The notes under the pieces are model-generated. The model saw only the letters and a list, made by a program, of their open reading frames with translations. It was not told the origin of the DNA and ran no database searches. A DNA stretch of 64,000 bases from Chlamydiia bacterium (GTDB lineage: Bacteria > Chlamydiota > Chlamydiia > Chlamydiales > 2-12-FULL-49-11). Positions 17,048-24,436 of this stretch are shown piece after piece (position 1 is the first letter of the stretch; the number at the start of each line of letters is the position of its first letter). Position numbers and translations under genes: made by a program. The DNA is taken from assembly GCA_022601435.1 (NCBI GenBank), contig JAJACQ010000020.1, forward strand, positions 21,535-85,534, in the 5' to 3' direction.

Positions 17048-18337
17048 TTATTTTTCTATTAAAGCAAGGTAGTCATGCTTTGCTTTTTCAAAAATTGACA
17101 TTAAAGGAATTTTTGAAGGGCAAATATACTCTAGGATTGCCAGATCTTTTGAGTCTAAATCTAGAAATCCTAACGAGATAGCAATGTCATACTCTTTTGC
17201 CAGCAAAGCTTTTATAAGTGGTTCAATATAAATGTTAAAAGGAAAATACTTTTCATAGATATCTTTTAATATAAAAGGTCTTTTTTCTCCGCCTAAACAA
17301 AAAGAATTATTATCAAATTTCCGTTGTTTAAAAAAACCACCTAAATAGGTTTTAGTGATTGTGGGCTTTTTTATGCCTAGCTTTGTAAATCCAAGGATTT
17401 CCTTTTTAGAGGGCTTTGTAAACCTTGTGATCACAAAGTCTTTGTCTCTTAAATAGTCATGATGAATTGACCCTGTCAATGGATCACCAGAAATAAAATC
17501 CTTAAGCTCAACAAGAGAAGGTATATGGCTTCCTGTTTGTGTTTTGATGAGGGTGTTTTGAAAAGATACAACTGTATCGGTAAACATGACACCCTCTTTA
17601 CATAGTTTTGAAATTCGTAAAACATCTAAAACATCTAAGCTCCAGACAATATCATCAACGGATTTTATTGGATCAATAGATAGAATATGTATTGAAGGGC
17701 TTTCTATAGGATGAGGGCCGATGGCCTTATGGTTTATGCAGTCTTTAAAGCAAGAAAACTCTTCTTCATTTGAAACTAAATGAACAGTGGCAATCTTTGA
17801 TAATATGCTAAGACCAAAAGCAAAGAGCTCTTCATTAGATTTTAGAATAGACTTAAAAGAAGGGGTAGATGGGGCTGAAGTAATTGTATTAATAAAAATA
17901 GATCTAGGAATATCATTTTGGTTAATTACTCGGTGGAAGGGACGTTTATGTATAAAGAAGGAAAGTCCTCGCTTAAAAAAAATTTTTATAAGTTCTTCTT
18001 TTGATAAAGATGAATTTATAGGCATTAGTGGTTTTAAAGGGTCGCCGAGAACCTTTATTATAACAGTTGTGAGTCTTCTTCTTTCTCCTCTTTGTATATC
18101 TATGATTTTTCCAGAAAATGGGGAGAGCAAAATCCTTTCAGGGTTATGGGTATCAAAAGCAATAACTTCTCCTGCTTTGATTAACTCATCTAAATTTTTT
18201 GTTAATTTAAGGTGTAGATATGTATAGCAGGATAAATCTATTGAGATTGTCTTTGTCTTTTTTTCAACCAATGATGCTTCATCAGTTTTTACTTGGAATG
18301 GAAGGTTTAATCCTTTTGTGGTAGAAATTTTAACCAT
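17048..18337 (-). CDS. nqrA: Na+-translocating NADH:quinone reductase subunit A
   Basis: A 429-residue NqrA, the cytoplasmic subunit of the sodium-pumping NADH:ubiquinone reductase. The start MVKISTTKGLNLPFQ is the classic NqrA N-terminus, and FDTHNPERILLSPFSGKI near residue 61 corresponds to the lipoyl-like barrel. CINHKAIGPHPIESPSIH near residue 200 and DPLTGSIHHDYL near residue 285 also fit the family. It is a little shorter than typical NqrA (about 445-465). No other nqr gene is adjacent, as is usual for chlamydiae where nqrA is separate. It is divergent from greA. Confidence 0.93.
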   Translation of the reverse strand: MVKISTTKGLNLPFQVKTDEASLVEKKTKTISIDLSCYTYLHLKLTKNLDELIKAGEVIAFDTHNPERILLSPFSGKIIDIQRGERRRLTTVIIKVLGDPLKPLMPINSSLSKEELIKIFFKRGLSFFIHKRPFHRVINQNDIPRSIFINTITSAPSTPSFKSILKSNEELFAFGLSILSKIATVHLVSNEEEFSCFKDCINHKAIGPHPIESPSIHILSIDPIKSVDDIVWSLDVLDVLRISKLCKEGVMFTDTVVSFQNTLIKTQTGSHIPSLVELKDFISGDPLTGSIHHDYLRDKDFVITRFTKPSKKEILGFTKLGIKKPTITKTYLGGFFKQRKFDNNSFCLGGEKRPFILKDIYEKYFPFNIYIEPLIKALLAKEYDIAISLGFLDLDSKDLAILEYICPSKIPLMSIFEKAKHDYLALIEK

Positions 18338-18371
18338 GGGTAATCTCCAATTGCAAAGAAAGGGTTTTGTC

Positions 18372-18400
18372 TTGTATACTGCTCTTATTGGGCTTATATT
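18372..18400 (+). promoter_or_regulatory. Sigma-70-type promoter of greA
   Basis: TTGTAT, a 17-base spacer and TATATT lie 49 bases before the greA start in the nqrA-greA divergent region. Spacing is optimal and it reads toward greA, tyrP and uvrB. Confidence 0.55.
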
Positions 18401-18448
18401 GATATCATAATTTAAGACACATCAGGTTGCAAGAAGAAGGTTTAATAC

Positions 18449-20602
18449 ATGGAATATTTCAAACAGTTTAAAAAACACATTCAAGATAATAATTTACCCA
18501 CAACCGTTTCATTATGGCAGGAATACTGCTTGAGCGATGAAGTAGATCCTATAGAAATGAGCCATGTATTATCTGCTATAAAAGAAGCCTCTTTTTCTAA
18601 ATCATTCGGTGTTTATGTAGAAAATGGACTTGAATTATGGGAGAGTTTAGCGCCATCACAAGCAAAAGATGAAATTATAAAGTTAATTTTTGATATACAA
18701 ACTACTAATAGTGCAGAGTACTCCGATCTTGCTCATGCCTATCTGAAGGAAAGATATGGTGAGATAGATATTTTTGCAGAACTTTTACGGATTGTTGGTT
18801 TAAGAGAGAATGAAGAGTTTCAGGGGTGTATTAGAAATTTTGAATTGCTGATTCATTTGCAAAAAGGAAATTTTTGCCTTCATACAGGTGGATGGGGAAT
18901 TGGAGAAGTGATGGATACCTCTTTTTTAAGGAGAGAAATTTCAATAGAATTTGATTTAGTAGCTGGCATGAAAGAAATTAGCTTTAAAAATGCATTCAAT
19001 ATTTTGGTACCTGTCCCAAGAGACCATTTTTTAGCTAGGCGTTTTGGAAATCCAGAAAAATTTGAAGACTATACAAGGGCAAATCCTGTTGATTCTATAA
19101 AATTATTATTAAAGGATTTAGGCGATAAGACTGCTTTTGAAATCAAAGAAGAGATGGCTGACTTGGTGATTCCTGAAGAAGAATGGACTAAATGGTGGAG
19201 TTCTGTTCGTTCAAAATTAAAAAAGGATACGGAGATTATTTATCCAAAATCTTTACAAGAGCCATTTAAGCTAAATACATCAAAGGTAACTCACGAAGAT
19301 ATGTTAAAAACCTCTTTATCTGAGGCCGTTACGGTTAAAGATAAGATAGATACTTTATATACATTTTTGCGAGATTTTCCAGCACTTCATAAAGATCCAG
19401 ATTTAAATATCTATTTGAAGAATGAGTTTGGTGAAATTTTATTAACTAAAGATCTTCGTGAATCAGAAGAAATTCAGATACTCTTTTTACTTTCTGATTT
19501 AAACGATCAAGCTGCTAAAAAGAATATTCCAGAGCTTGTTCGTAAACTTCCTGATTTGTCTTTTGTGTTAGATGAGATAGCAATTTTAGCTTTTAAAAGA
19601 CGCTTGCTTTCTGAAATTAAAAAGAATCGCTTAGATTGGGTCGAAATTTTTACTGATCTGATTGTAGCTAGTAAAAAGCATTCTTTAAGAGATTTTCTTT
19701 ATGAAGAAGTTATGGCAGAGAATAAACAGGATATATTTAAGTCTAAGATTGAATCAGTTATTAAAGATCCGCAACTGTCTCCTGCTGCTTTTATTTGGTT
19801 TTTTCAAAGGATTATAAAAAATAAGACAGCTCTATTTACAAATCAAGCGGACCTAGACATGCTCTTTGAAGCATTTTTTATTTTAATGCACTATGTTGAA
19901 GTGAGCTTAAAAGATAGAACTATGACAAAGAAAATGTATGGAATGCTCACAGATAAGAGATTTGAGATCGTAAGACGCATTTTCAAAGGGGCAAGCAGTG
20001 ATGTCATTAAAGAATTATTACTTTTGGCAACAAAGTGTCAAATCCTTACAAATCACGATGTCAAGATTCTACATTCCTTAGCAGAAGTAGTACATCCTGA
20101 ACTTTCTAAGTTACGTAGTCATGCCCAAGAAGAAACTGAAGAAGAAATTATCTGGACAACACCTGAGGGAATGAAGAAAGTCACTGATAGAATTGAGCAA
20201 ATCGCAACAAAAGAAGTGATTGAAAATGCAAAAGAAATTGAGATAGCAAGAGCACATGGCGATCTAAGAGAAAATAGTGAGTATAAATTTGCTATGGAAA
20301 AAAGAGCAAGACTTCAAAAAGAGATGAAATCTTTGTCAGCTCAAATGAAAAAGATGAAGATCTTGACAAAAGAAGATGTTGACACTTCTAAAGTGAGTAT
20401 TGGTACTACGATAGAACTAAAAGGTGAGAATTCTGAAAATCAGAATTATACAATTTTAGGTCCTACAGATGCAGATACTGAAAAAGGAATTATTTCAGCC
20501 CAATCAAAGCTTGCAGAAGCGTTATTGAATAAAATAGTTGGAGAGAAAGTTAATATTGGAGATAATACCTGGAAGATAACAAAAATTTCTTCGATTTTAT
20601 AG
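18449..20602 (+). CDS. greA: Transcription elongation factor GreA with long N-terminal extension
   Basis: A 717-residue GreA. The last ~160 residues are a standard GreA: TPEGMKKVTDRIEQIATKEV, the coiled-coil tip IARAHGDLRENSEYKFA (acidic Asp and Glu that reach the RNA polymerase active site; GDLSENAEY in most bacteria) and a C-terminal FKBP-like domain ending near the stop. It rescues backtracked polymerase by stimulating RNA cleavage. The first ~550 residues, helical and acidic with a beta-rich patch near residue 140-195, have no counterpart in ordinary 158-residue GreA but are known in chlamydiae. AAGAAGG upstream supports the start. tyrP copy 2 follows after seven bases. Confidence 0.93.
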   Translation: MEYFKQFKKHIQDNNLPTTVSLWQEYCLSDEVDPIEMSHVLSAIKEASFSKSFGVYVENGLELWESLAPSQAKDEIIKLIFDIQTTNSAEYSDLAHAYLKERYGEIDIFAELLRIVGLRENEEFQGCIRNFELLIHLQKGNFCLHTGGWGIGEVMDTSFLRREISIEFDLVAGMKEISFKNAFNILVPVPRDHFLARRFGNPEKFEDYTRANPVDSIKLLLKDLGDKTAFEIKEEMADLVIPEEEWTKWWSSVRSKLKKDTEIIYPKSLQEPFKLNTSKVTHEDMLKTSLSEAVTVKDKIDTLYTFLRDFPALHKDPDLNIYLKNEFGEILLTKDLRESEEIQILFLLSDLNDQAAKKNIPELVRKLPDLSFVLDEIAILAFKRRLLSEIKKNRLDWVEIFTDLIVASKKHSLRDFLYEEVMAENKQDIFKSKIESVIKDPQLSPAAFIWFFQRIIKNKTALFTNQADLDMLFEAFFILMHYVEVSLKDRTMTKKMYGMLTDKRFEIVRRIFKGASSDVIKELLLLATKCQILTNHDVKILHSLAEVVHPELSKLRSHAQEETEEEIIWTTPEGMKKVTDRIEQIATKEVIENAKEIEIARAHGDLRENSEYKFAMEKRARLQKEMKSLSAQMKKMKILTKEDVDTSKVSIGTTIELKGENSENQNYTILGPTDADTEKGIISAQSKLAEALLNKIVGEKVNIGDNTWKITKISSIL

Positions 20603-20609
20603 GTACTAT

Positions 20610-21821
20610 ATGAATATAGGCAAGCTCATTGGTGGTATATTGTTGGTTTCAGGAACAACAATAGGCGCCGGGCTATTAGGGTTGCCCGCAACATGCGGTT
20701 TTATGGGGTTTTATCCATCTATAGCACTCTTTATGCTAATTTGGCTTTTTATGCTCGCTTCAAGTGTCTTTTTTGTAGATGTTTGCTGTGACTTAAAGCA
20801 TCATACAAACATGATCTCTATGGCAGAAAAAAAACTTGGACGTTGGGGTATGGTTGTATCCTGGATTTCTTATTTATTGCTTTTATATTCTTTGATGGCA
20901 CTTTATATTAGTGGAAGCGCTCCTTTATTTCAGCAGGCTTTAAAGTCTGTATTTGATATAGATATTTCAATGAATGTTGCAAAATTTATCCTTCCATTAT
21001 TTTTTGGGTGGGTAATATATTTAGGAACAGTCGGAGTTGATTTAATTAATAGAATCATGATGATTGGACTTATTATTGCTTATTTTCTTTTGGTGAGTTT
21101 ATTGCCCGAACATATTGATCTTGCAAATTTAAATCATTTTGCATTTACGCCATTTATTTATGCCTTTCCCTTTGTTATTGTAGGATTTGGTTATCATGTT
21201 GTGATTCCTTCTATTGGTTTTTATGTTGATTACGATCGTAAGACTATGATTTATTGTGTCGTGATTGGTAGTGTTCTGTCATTGGTTATTAATATTATTT
21301 GGTTATTTTTAGTTTTGGGAGTACTCCCTTTACATAATTTAGCAGAAGTATGGAAGGGAGGAGTGCCGATAACTTCTGCCTTAGCATCTTATGTCCCGGC
21401 AGGAATTTTATCAAAAGGCGTTTATTTTTTTTCCTTTTTTGCCATTTTAACTTCATTTTTAGGGGTTGGGCTTTCTTTGGCAGATTTTCTAATCGATGGG
21501 TTCAAAATAAAAAAAGGTTGGGAGGGAAGATTACTAGCGATTGCCCTTTCTTTTGTCCCTCCTTTAATATTTGTCTTTTCTTATGCAAGAGGTTTTATGC
21601 TGGCTCTACAGTATGGTGGAGCATTTGTGGCTATTTTATTAGCATTTATTCCAGCTGCGATGGCATGGAAACTAAAAACAAAATTTTATCAAAGTTTGCA
21701 GGGAAGAGTGATCGTTATAGCTACAATGTTATTTGCTTTTACTGTGGTTACGGTAAATATCTTAATCCGTTGGGGCTTTTTTACAGAAACGCTTGAAAAG
21801 ATTGGAGGTCTCTCATCTTAA
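20610..21821 (+). CDS. tyrP: Aromatic amino acid transporter TyrP (copy 2)
   Basis: A 403-residue HAAAP-family permease paralogous to the gene at 14127-15344. The signature GGILLVSGTTIGAGLLGLPA is at residues 8-27 and VGFGYHVVIPSIGFYVDYD near residue 191 is the helix 6 motif. About eleven membrane helices. The divergence from copy 1 suggests different amino acid preference. It is sandwiched between greA (seven bases) and uvrB, whose probable start overlaps this stop. The 3' end contains GGAGGT, which I read as the uvrB ribosome-binding site. Confidence 0.92.
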   Translation: MNIGKLIGGILLVSGTTIGAGLLGLPATCGFMGFYPSIALFMLIWLFMLASSVFFVDVCCDLKHHTNMISMAEKKLGRWGMVVSWISYLLLLYSLMALYISGSAPLFQQALKSVFDIDISMNVAKFILPLFFGWVIYLGTVGVDLINRIMMIGLIIAYFLLVSLLPEHIDLANLNHFAFTPFIYAFPFVIVGFGYHVVIPSIGFYVDYDRKTMIYCVVIGSVLSLVINIIWLFLVLGVLPLHNLAEVWKGGVPITSALASYVPAGILSKGVYFFSFFAILTSFLGVGLSLADFLIDGFKIKKGWEGRLLAIALSFVPPLIFVFSYARGFMLALQYGGAFVAILLAFIPAAMAWKLKTKFYQSLQGRVIVIATMLFAFTVVTVNILIRWGFFTETLEKIGGLSS

Positions 21822-23788
21822 GGAAGGCAAAATTTAAGTTAAAAAGTAAGTTTTCCCCTTGTGGTGATCAACCTCAAGCGATTGATAAATTAGTTTCAGG
21901 TTTAAATACAAAGAAAGATTCTCAAGTGCTATTGGGTGTAACTGGGTCTGGTAAAACTTTTACTATGGCAAATGTTATTCAAAAAACTAATCGTCCTGCT
22001 TTGATATTGGCTCATAATAAGACTCTAGCAGCACAACTATATCAAGAATTTAAAGAATTTTTTCCTGATAATGCTGTAGAGTATTTTGTCTCTTATTATG
22101 ATTATTATCAACCTGAGGCTTACCTTGCTCGATCAGATACATACATAGAAAAAGACTTTGCGATTAATGCTGAAATTAATCGCATGAGGCTATCTGCAAC
22201 TCGATCATTGGTAGAAAGAAATGATGTTATTATCGTCTCATCCATTTCATGTATTTATGGTCTTGGTGAAAAAAAACACTATGAGCAGATGGTTTTTAGT
22301 TTAAAAACGAATCAAGAGATATTTCGTGATCGTCTTTTGTTACAGTTGGTAATGATGCATTTTACGCGTGCTGATATGGATTTTCCGAGAGGTTCATTTC
22401 GTGTTCGTGGAGATATTGTAGAAGTCTTCCCTGCCTATGAAGATAAAAATTGCTACCGAATTGAATTTTTTGGCGATGAGGTTGAAAGAATAAGCGTTAT
22501 TGATCCTTTAACTGGCAGAGTGCATGAACGCGTTGATGAACTAAAAATTTATCCAGGTTCACACCATGTAACTCCTGAAGAAGTAAGAGAAAGAGCGCTT
22601 CTATCAATTGCAAAAGAATTAGATGATCGTATCTTACATTATAAAGACAAAAAGGCCTATGCAGAAGAAATTCGTATTAAACAGCGGACAACTTATGATA
22701 TGGAAATGATCAAGGAGATGGGGTTTTGTAAAGGGGTAGAGAACTATTCATTACACTTTGATGAAAGACAAGTAGGACAGCCTCCCTCTTGTTTGATTGA
22801 CTATTTTCCAGAAGATTTTATTTTATTTGTTGACGAGTCTCACCAAACCGTTCCTCAAGTAAGAGCTATGATTCACGGAGATCGCTCAAGAAAAACCCCT
22901 TTGATAGAATTTGGCTTCCGACTCCCTTCTGCATTTGATAATAGACCACTTTCATTCGATGAGTTTTATGAGAAAAAAAATCAAACTATCTATGTCTCTG
23001 CAACCCCAAATGAATGGGAAATTGCTGAATCTGGTGGTGAAATTATTTCCCAAGTTATACGCCCTACAGGTCTTTTAGATCCAGAAATTGAAATAAGAAA
23101 AGGCGAAAATCAATTAGATGATTGTATTAATGAGATCGCTAAAGAGACTAAAGAAGAAAGAAGAGTCTTGGTTACCTGCCTGACAAAGAAACTTTCTGAA
23201 GAAATTACAACTTATCTAAAAGAAATAGGTGTTAAAGCAAAATACTTACATAGCGATATTAAAACATTAGAGCGTATGCAGATTATTAACGATTTACGCA
23301 TGGGTAAATTCGATGTACTTGTTGGTATTAACCTTTTAAGAGAAGGTCTTGATATTCCTGAAGTGAGCCTTGTGGCTATCCTAGATGCTGATAGAGAAGG
23401 GTTCTTAAGAAGTGAAACAGCTTTGATCCAAACATGCGGAAGAGCTGCCCGTAATATAAATGGACGCGTGATCTTATACGGTGATAAAATCACAGACTCT
23501 ATGCAAAAATGTATTGATGTAACAACAACGCGTCGCGCTATTCAAGCAAAGCACAATAAAGAGCACGGTATTACCCCTAAGTCAACTACAGCAAGCTCCT
23601 CAAAAAGTTTGTTTGCAGCGCTTGATATTGTTCCAAAGAAAGAAAGTGTTGATCCGAAGGCTATTGAGAAGAAGATTAGGAAGCTAGAACAGGCAATGAA
23701 TAAAGCGGCGGGTAGTTACCAGTATGAAGAAGCAGCAGCTTTACGTGACCAGATCAAAACATATTCTAATTTACTCCTTTTGGAGTAA
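21815..23788 (+). CDS. uvrB: Excinuclease ABC subunit B, apparent ATC start
   Basis: A ~657-residue UvrB, the damage-verification helicase of nucleotide excision repair. Motifs: FSPCGDQPQAIDKL (Q-motif region), GVTGSGKTFT (Walker A), the beta-hairpin region SYYDYYQPEAY, DESH, SATP and the C-terminal UVR coiled coil (LEQAMNKAAGSYQYEEAAAL). The conserved N-terminus lies upstream of the first GTG in frame (21926). Between the preceding in-frame stop (21794) and the conserved region there is no ATG, GTG or TTG; the best candidate is ATC at 21815, exactly five bases after GGAGGT and overlapping the tyrP stop. A start at 21926 would delete the Q-motif and is not credible. Confidence 0.9.
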   Translation: MLRKAKFKLKSKFSPCGDQPQAIDKLVSGLNTKKDSQVLLGVTGSGKTFTMANVIQKTNRPALILAHNKTLAAQLYQEFKEFFPDNAVEYFVSYYDYYQPEAYLARSDTYIEKDFAINAEINRMRLSATRSLVERNDVIIVSSISCIYGLGEKKHYEQMVFSLKTNQEIFRDRLLLQLVMMHFTRADMDFPRGSFRVRGDIVEVFPAYEDKNCYRIEFFGDEVERISVIDPLTGRVHERVDELKIYPGSHHVTPEEVRERALLSIAKELDDRILHYKDKKAYAEEIRIKQRTTYDMEMIKEMGFCKGVENYSLHFDERQVGQPPSCLIDYFPEDFILFVDESHQTVPQVRAMIHGDRSRKTPLIEFGFRLPSAFDNRPLSFDEFYEKKNQTIYVSATPNEWEIAESGGEIISQVIRPTGLLDPEIEIRKGENQLDDCINEIAKETKEERRVLVTCLTKKLSEEITTYLKEIGVKAKYLHSDIKTLERMQIINDLRMGKFDVLVGINLLREGLDIPEVSLVAILDADREGFLRSETALIQTCGRAARNINGRVILYGDKITDSMQKCIDVTTTRRAIQAKHNKEHGITPKSTTASSSKSLFAALDIVPKKESVDPKAIEKKIRKLEQAMNKAAGSYQYEEAAALRDQIKTYSNLLLLE

Positions 23789-23797
23789 ATTAGAATA
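23762..23797 (+). terminator. Sixteen-base-pair hairpin over the uvrB stop
   Basis: TATTCTAATTTACTCC and GGAGTAAATTAGAATA are perfect complements around a TTTT loop, and the uvrB stop codon lies in the right arm. No T tract follows, so it may be a processing or mRNA-stabilising end rather than a classical terminator. Confidence 0.55.
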
Positions 23798-23802
23798 GTG
23801 GG

Positions 23803-23907
23803 AAGGCTTGTCTTTTGGCGACTTTTTTCCTATCTTTGGCCTCCGAGTACTACCATGTACACTATCGGCCAAAGATAGAAAAAATCTTATCCAAAATACT
23901 TCGCCTT
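23803..23907. repeat. Long hairpin repeat A, copy 4
   Basis: Complete copy between the convergent ends of uvrB and a small minus-strand gene. Inner arms CTATCTTTGGCC and GGCCAAAGATAG are perfect complements, different in sequence from the arms at 5 kb. Outer arms TTTTGG/CCAAAA and GACTTTTTT/AAAAAATC, base AAGGC/GCCTT. Loop core CCGAGTACTACCATGTACA. Confidence 0.88.
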
Positions 23908-23917
23908 ATATTTATGT

Positions 23918-24262
23918 TTATTCACTACCAAGACGATAACCAACTCCAAAAGTTAAGAAAGCTCCAATACCGCTTAAATAGATGATGTTCGTAGTGATAG
24001 AATACAGCAAATCGTTTTCCCTTTTTGATTTGGCTACTTTTTGTCTTAAGCTCGCTATTTCGTTTTTTAATTTCTGTTGTTCTAAGGATAAATGATTCGG
24101 ATTAGAGCTTTGTCTAGATCTCCAGCTGGGAGGTCTTCTACTTGAAAAATGAGTTTTTGATAAAATCGAAGTTTTTGATCCTGGAGGTAAATGAACAACT
24201 CTAGAAACAACATTTTGGAATGAACGAGTTTGTATAAATGGGGAAACTCGAATAAATAGCAT
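23918..24262 (-). CDS. Small hypothetical membrane protein with coiled coil
   Basis: A 114-residue protein with a basic, Ser/Arg-rich N-terminal half, a short coiled coil near residues 66-90 (LEQQKLKNEIASLRQKVAK) and one C-terminal membrane helix (IIYLSGIGAFLTFGVGYRLG). No family recognised. The ATG at 24262 is preceded by AAAGG five bases upstream, which supports real translation. It lies between repeat A (3') and repeat B (5'), immediately downstream of topA on the same strand. A tail-anchored-like layout suggests membrane association. Confidence 0.5.
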   Translation of the reverse strand: MLFIRVSPFIQTRSFQNVVSRVVHLPPGSKTSILSKTHFSSRRPPSWRSRQSSNPNHLSLEQQKLKNEIASLRQKVAKSKRENDLLYSITTNIIYLSGIGAFLTFGVGYRLGSE

Positions 24263-24330
24263 AATAACCTTTAGGATAATCGCTTACATGTTATCTTTTT
24301 AAATGTTTTTTATCAACAGAAGAAGATTTT

Positions 24331-24396
24331 ATTTTTTGTGTGCACAAAAAATCATACATGGGTTTCCAAAGGGGTATGCCCCTTTGGGCGCCGGAG
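24331..24396. repeat. Triple-hairpin repeat B, copy 3
   Basis: ATTTTTTGTG-TG-CACAAAAAAT (ten perfect pairs), linker CATGGGTTT, then CCAAAGGGG-TATG-CCCCTTTGG and a short GGCGCC. Same layout as the 5-kb copies but with different, still complementary, stem sequences. It lies just 3' of topA. Confidence 0.72.
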
Positions 24397-24436
24397 GCAA
24401 AAATTAATATTGGTTTGAAAAATTCCCGTTTTTACT

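Noticed and set aside
21926..23788. uvrB starting at the GTG at 21926
   Set aside because: This would remove the conserved first ~37 residues including the GDQPQAI motif needed for nucleotide binding; the coding similarity clearly continues upstream.
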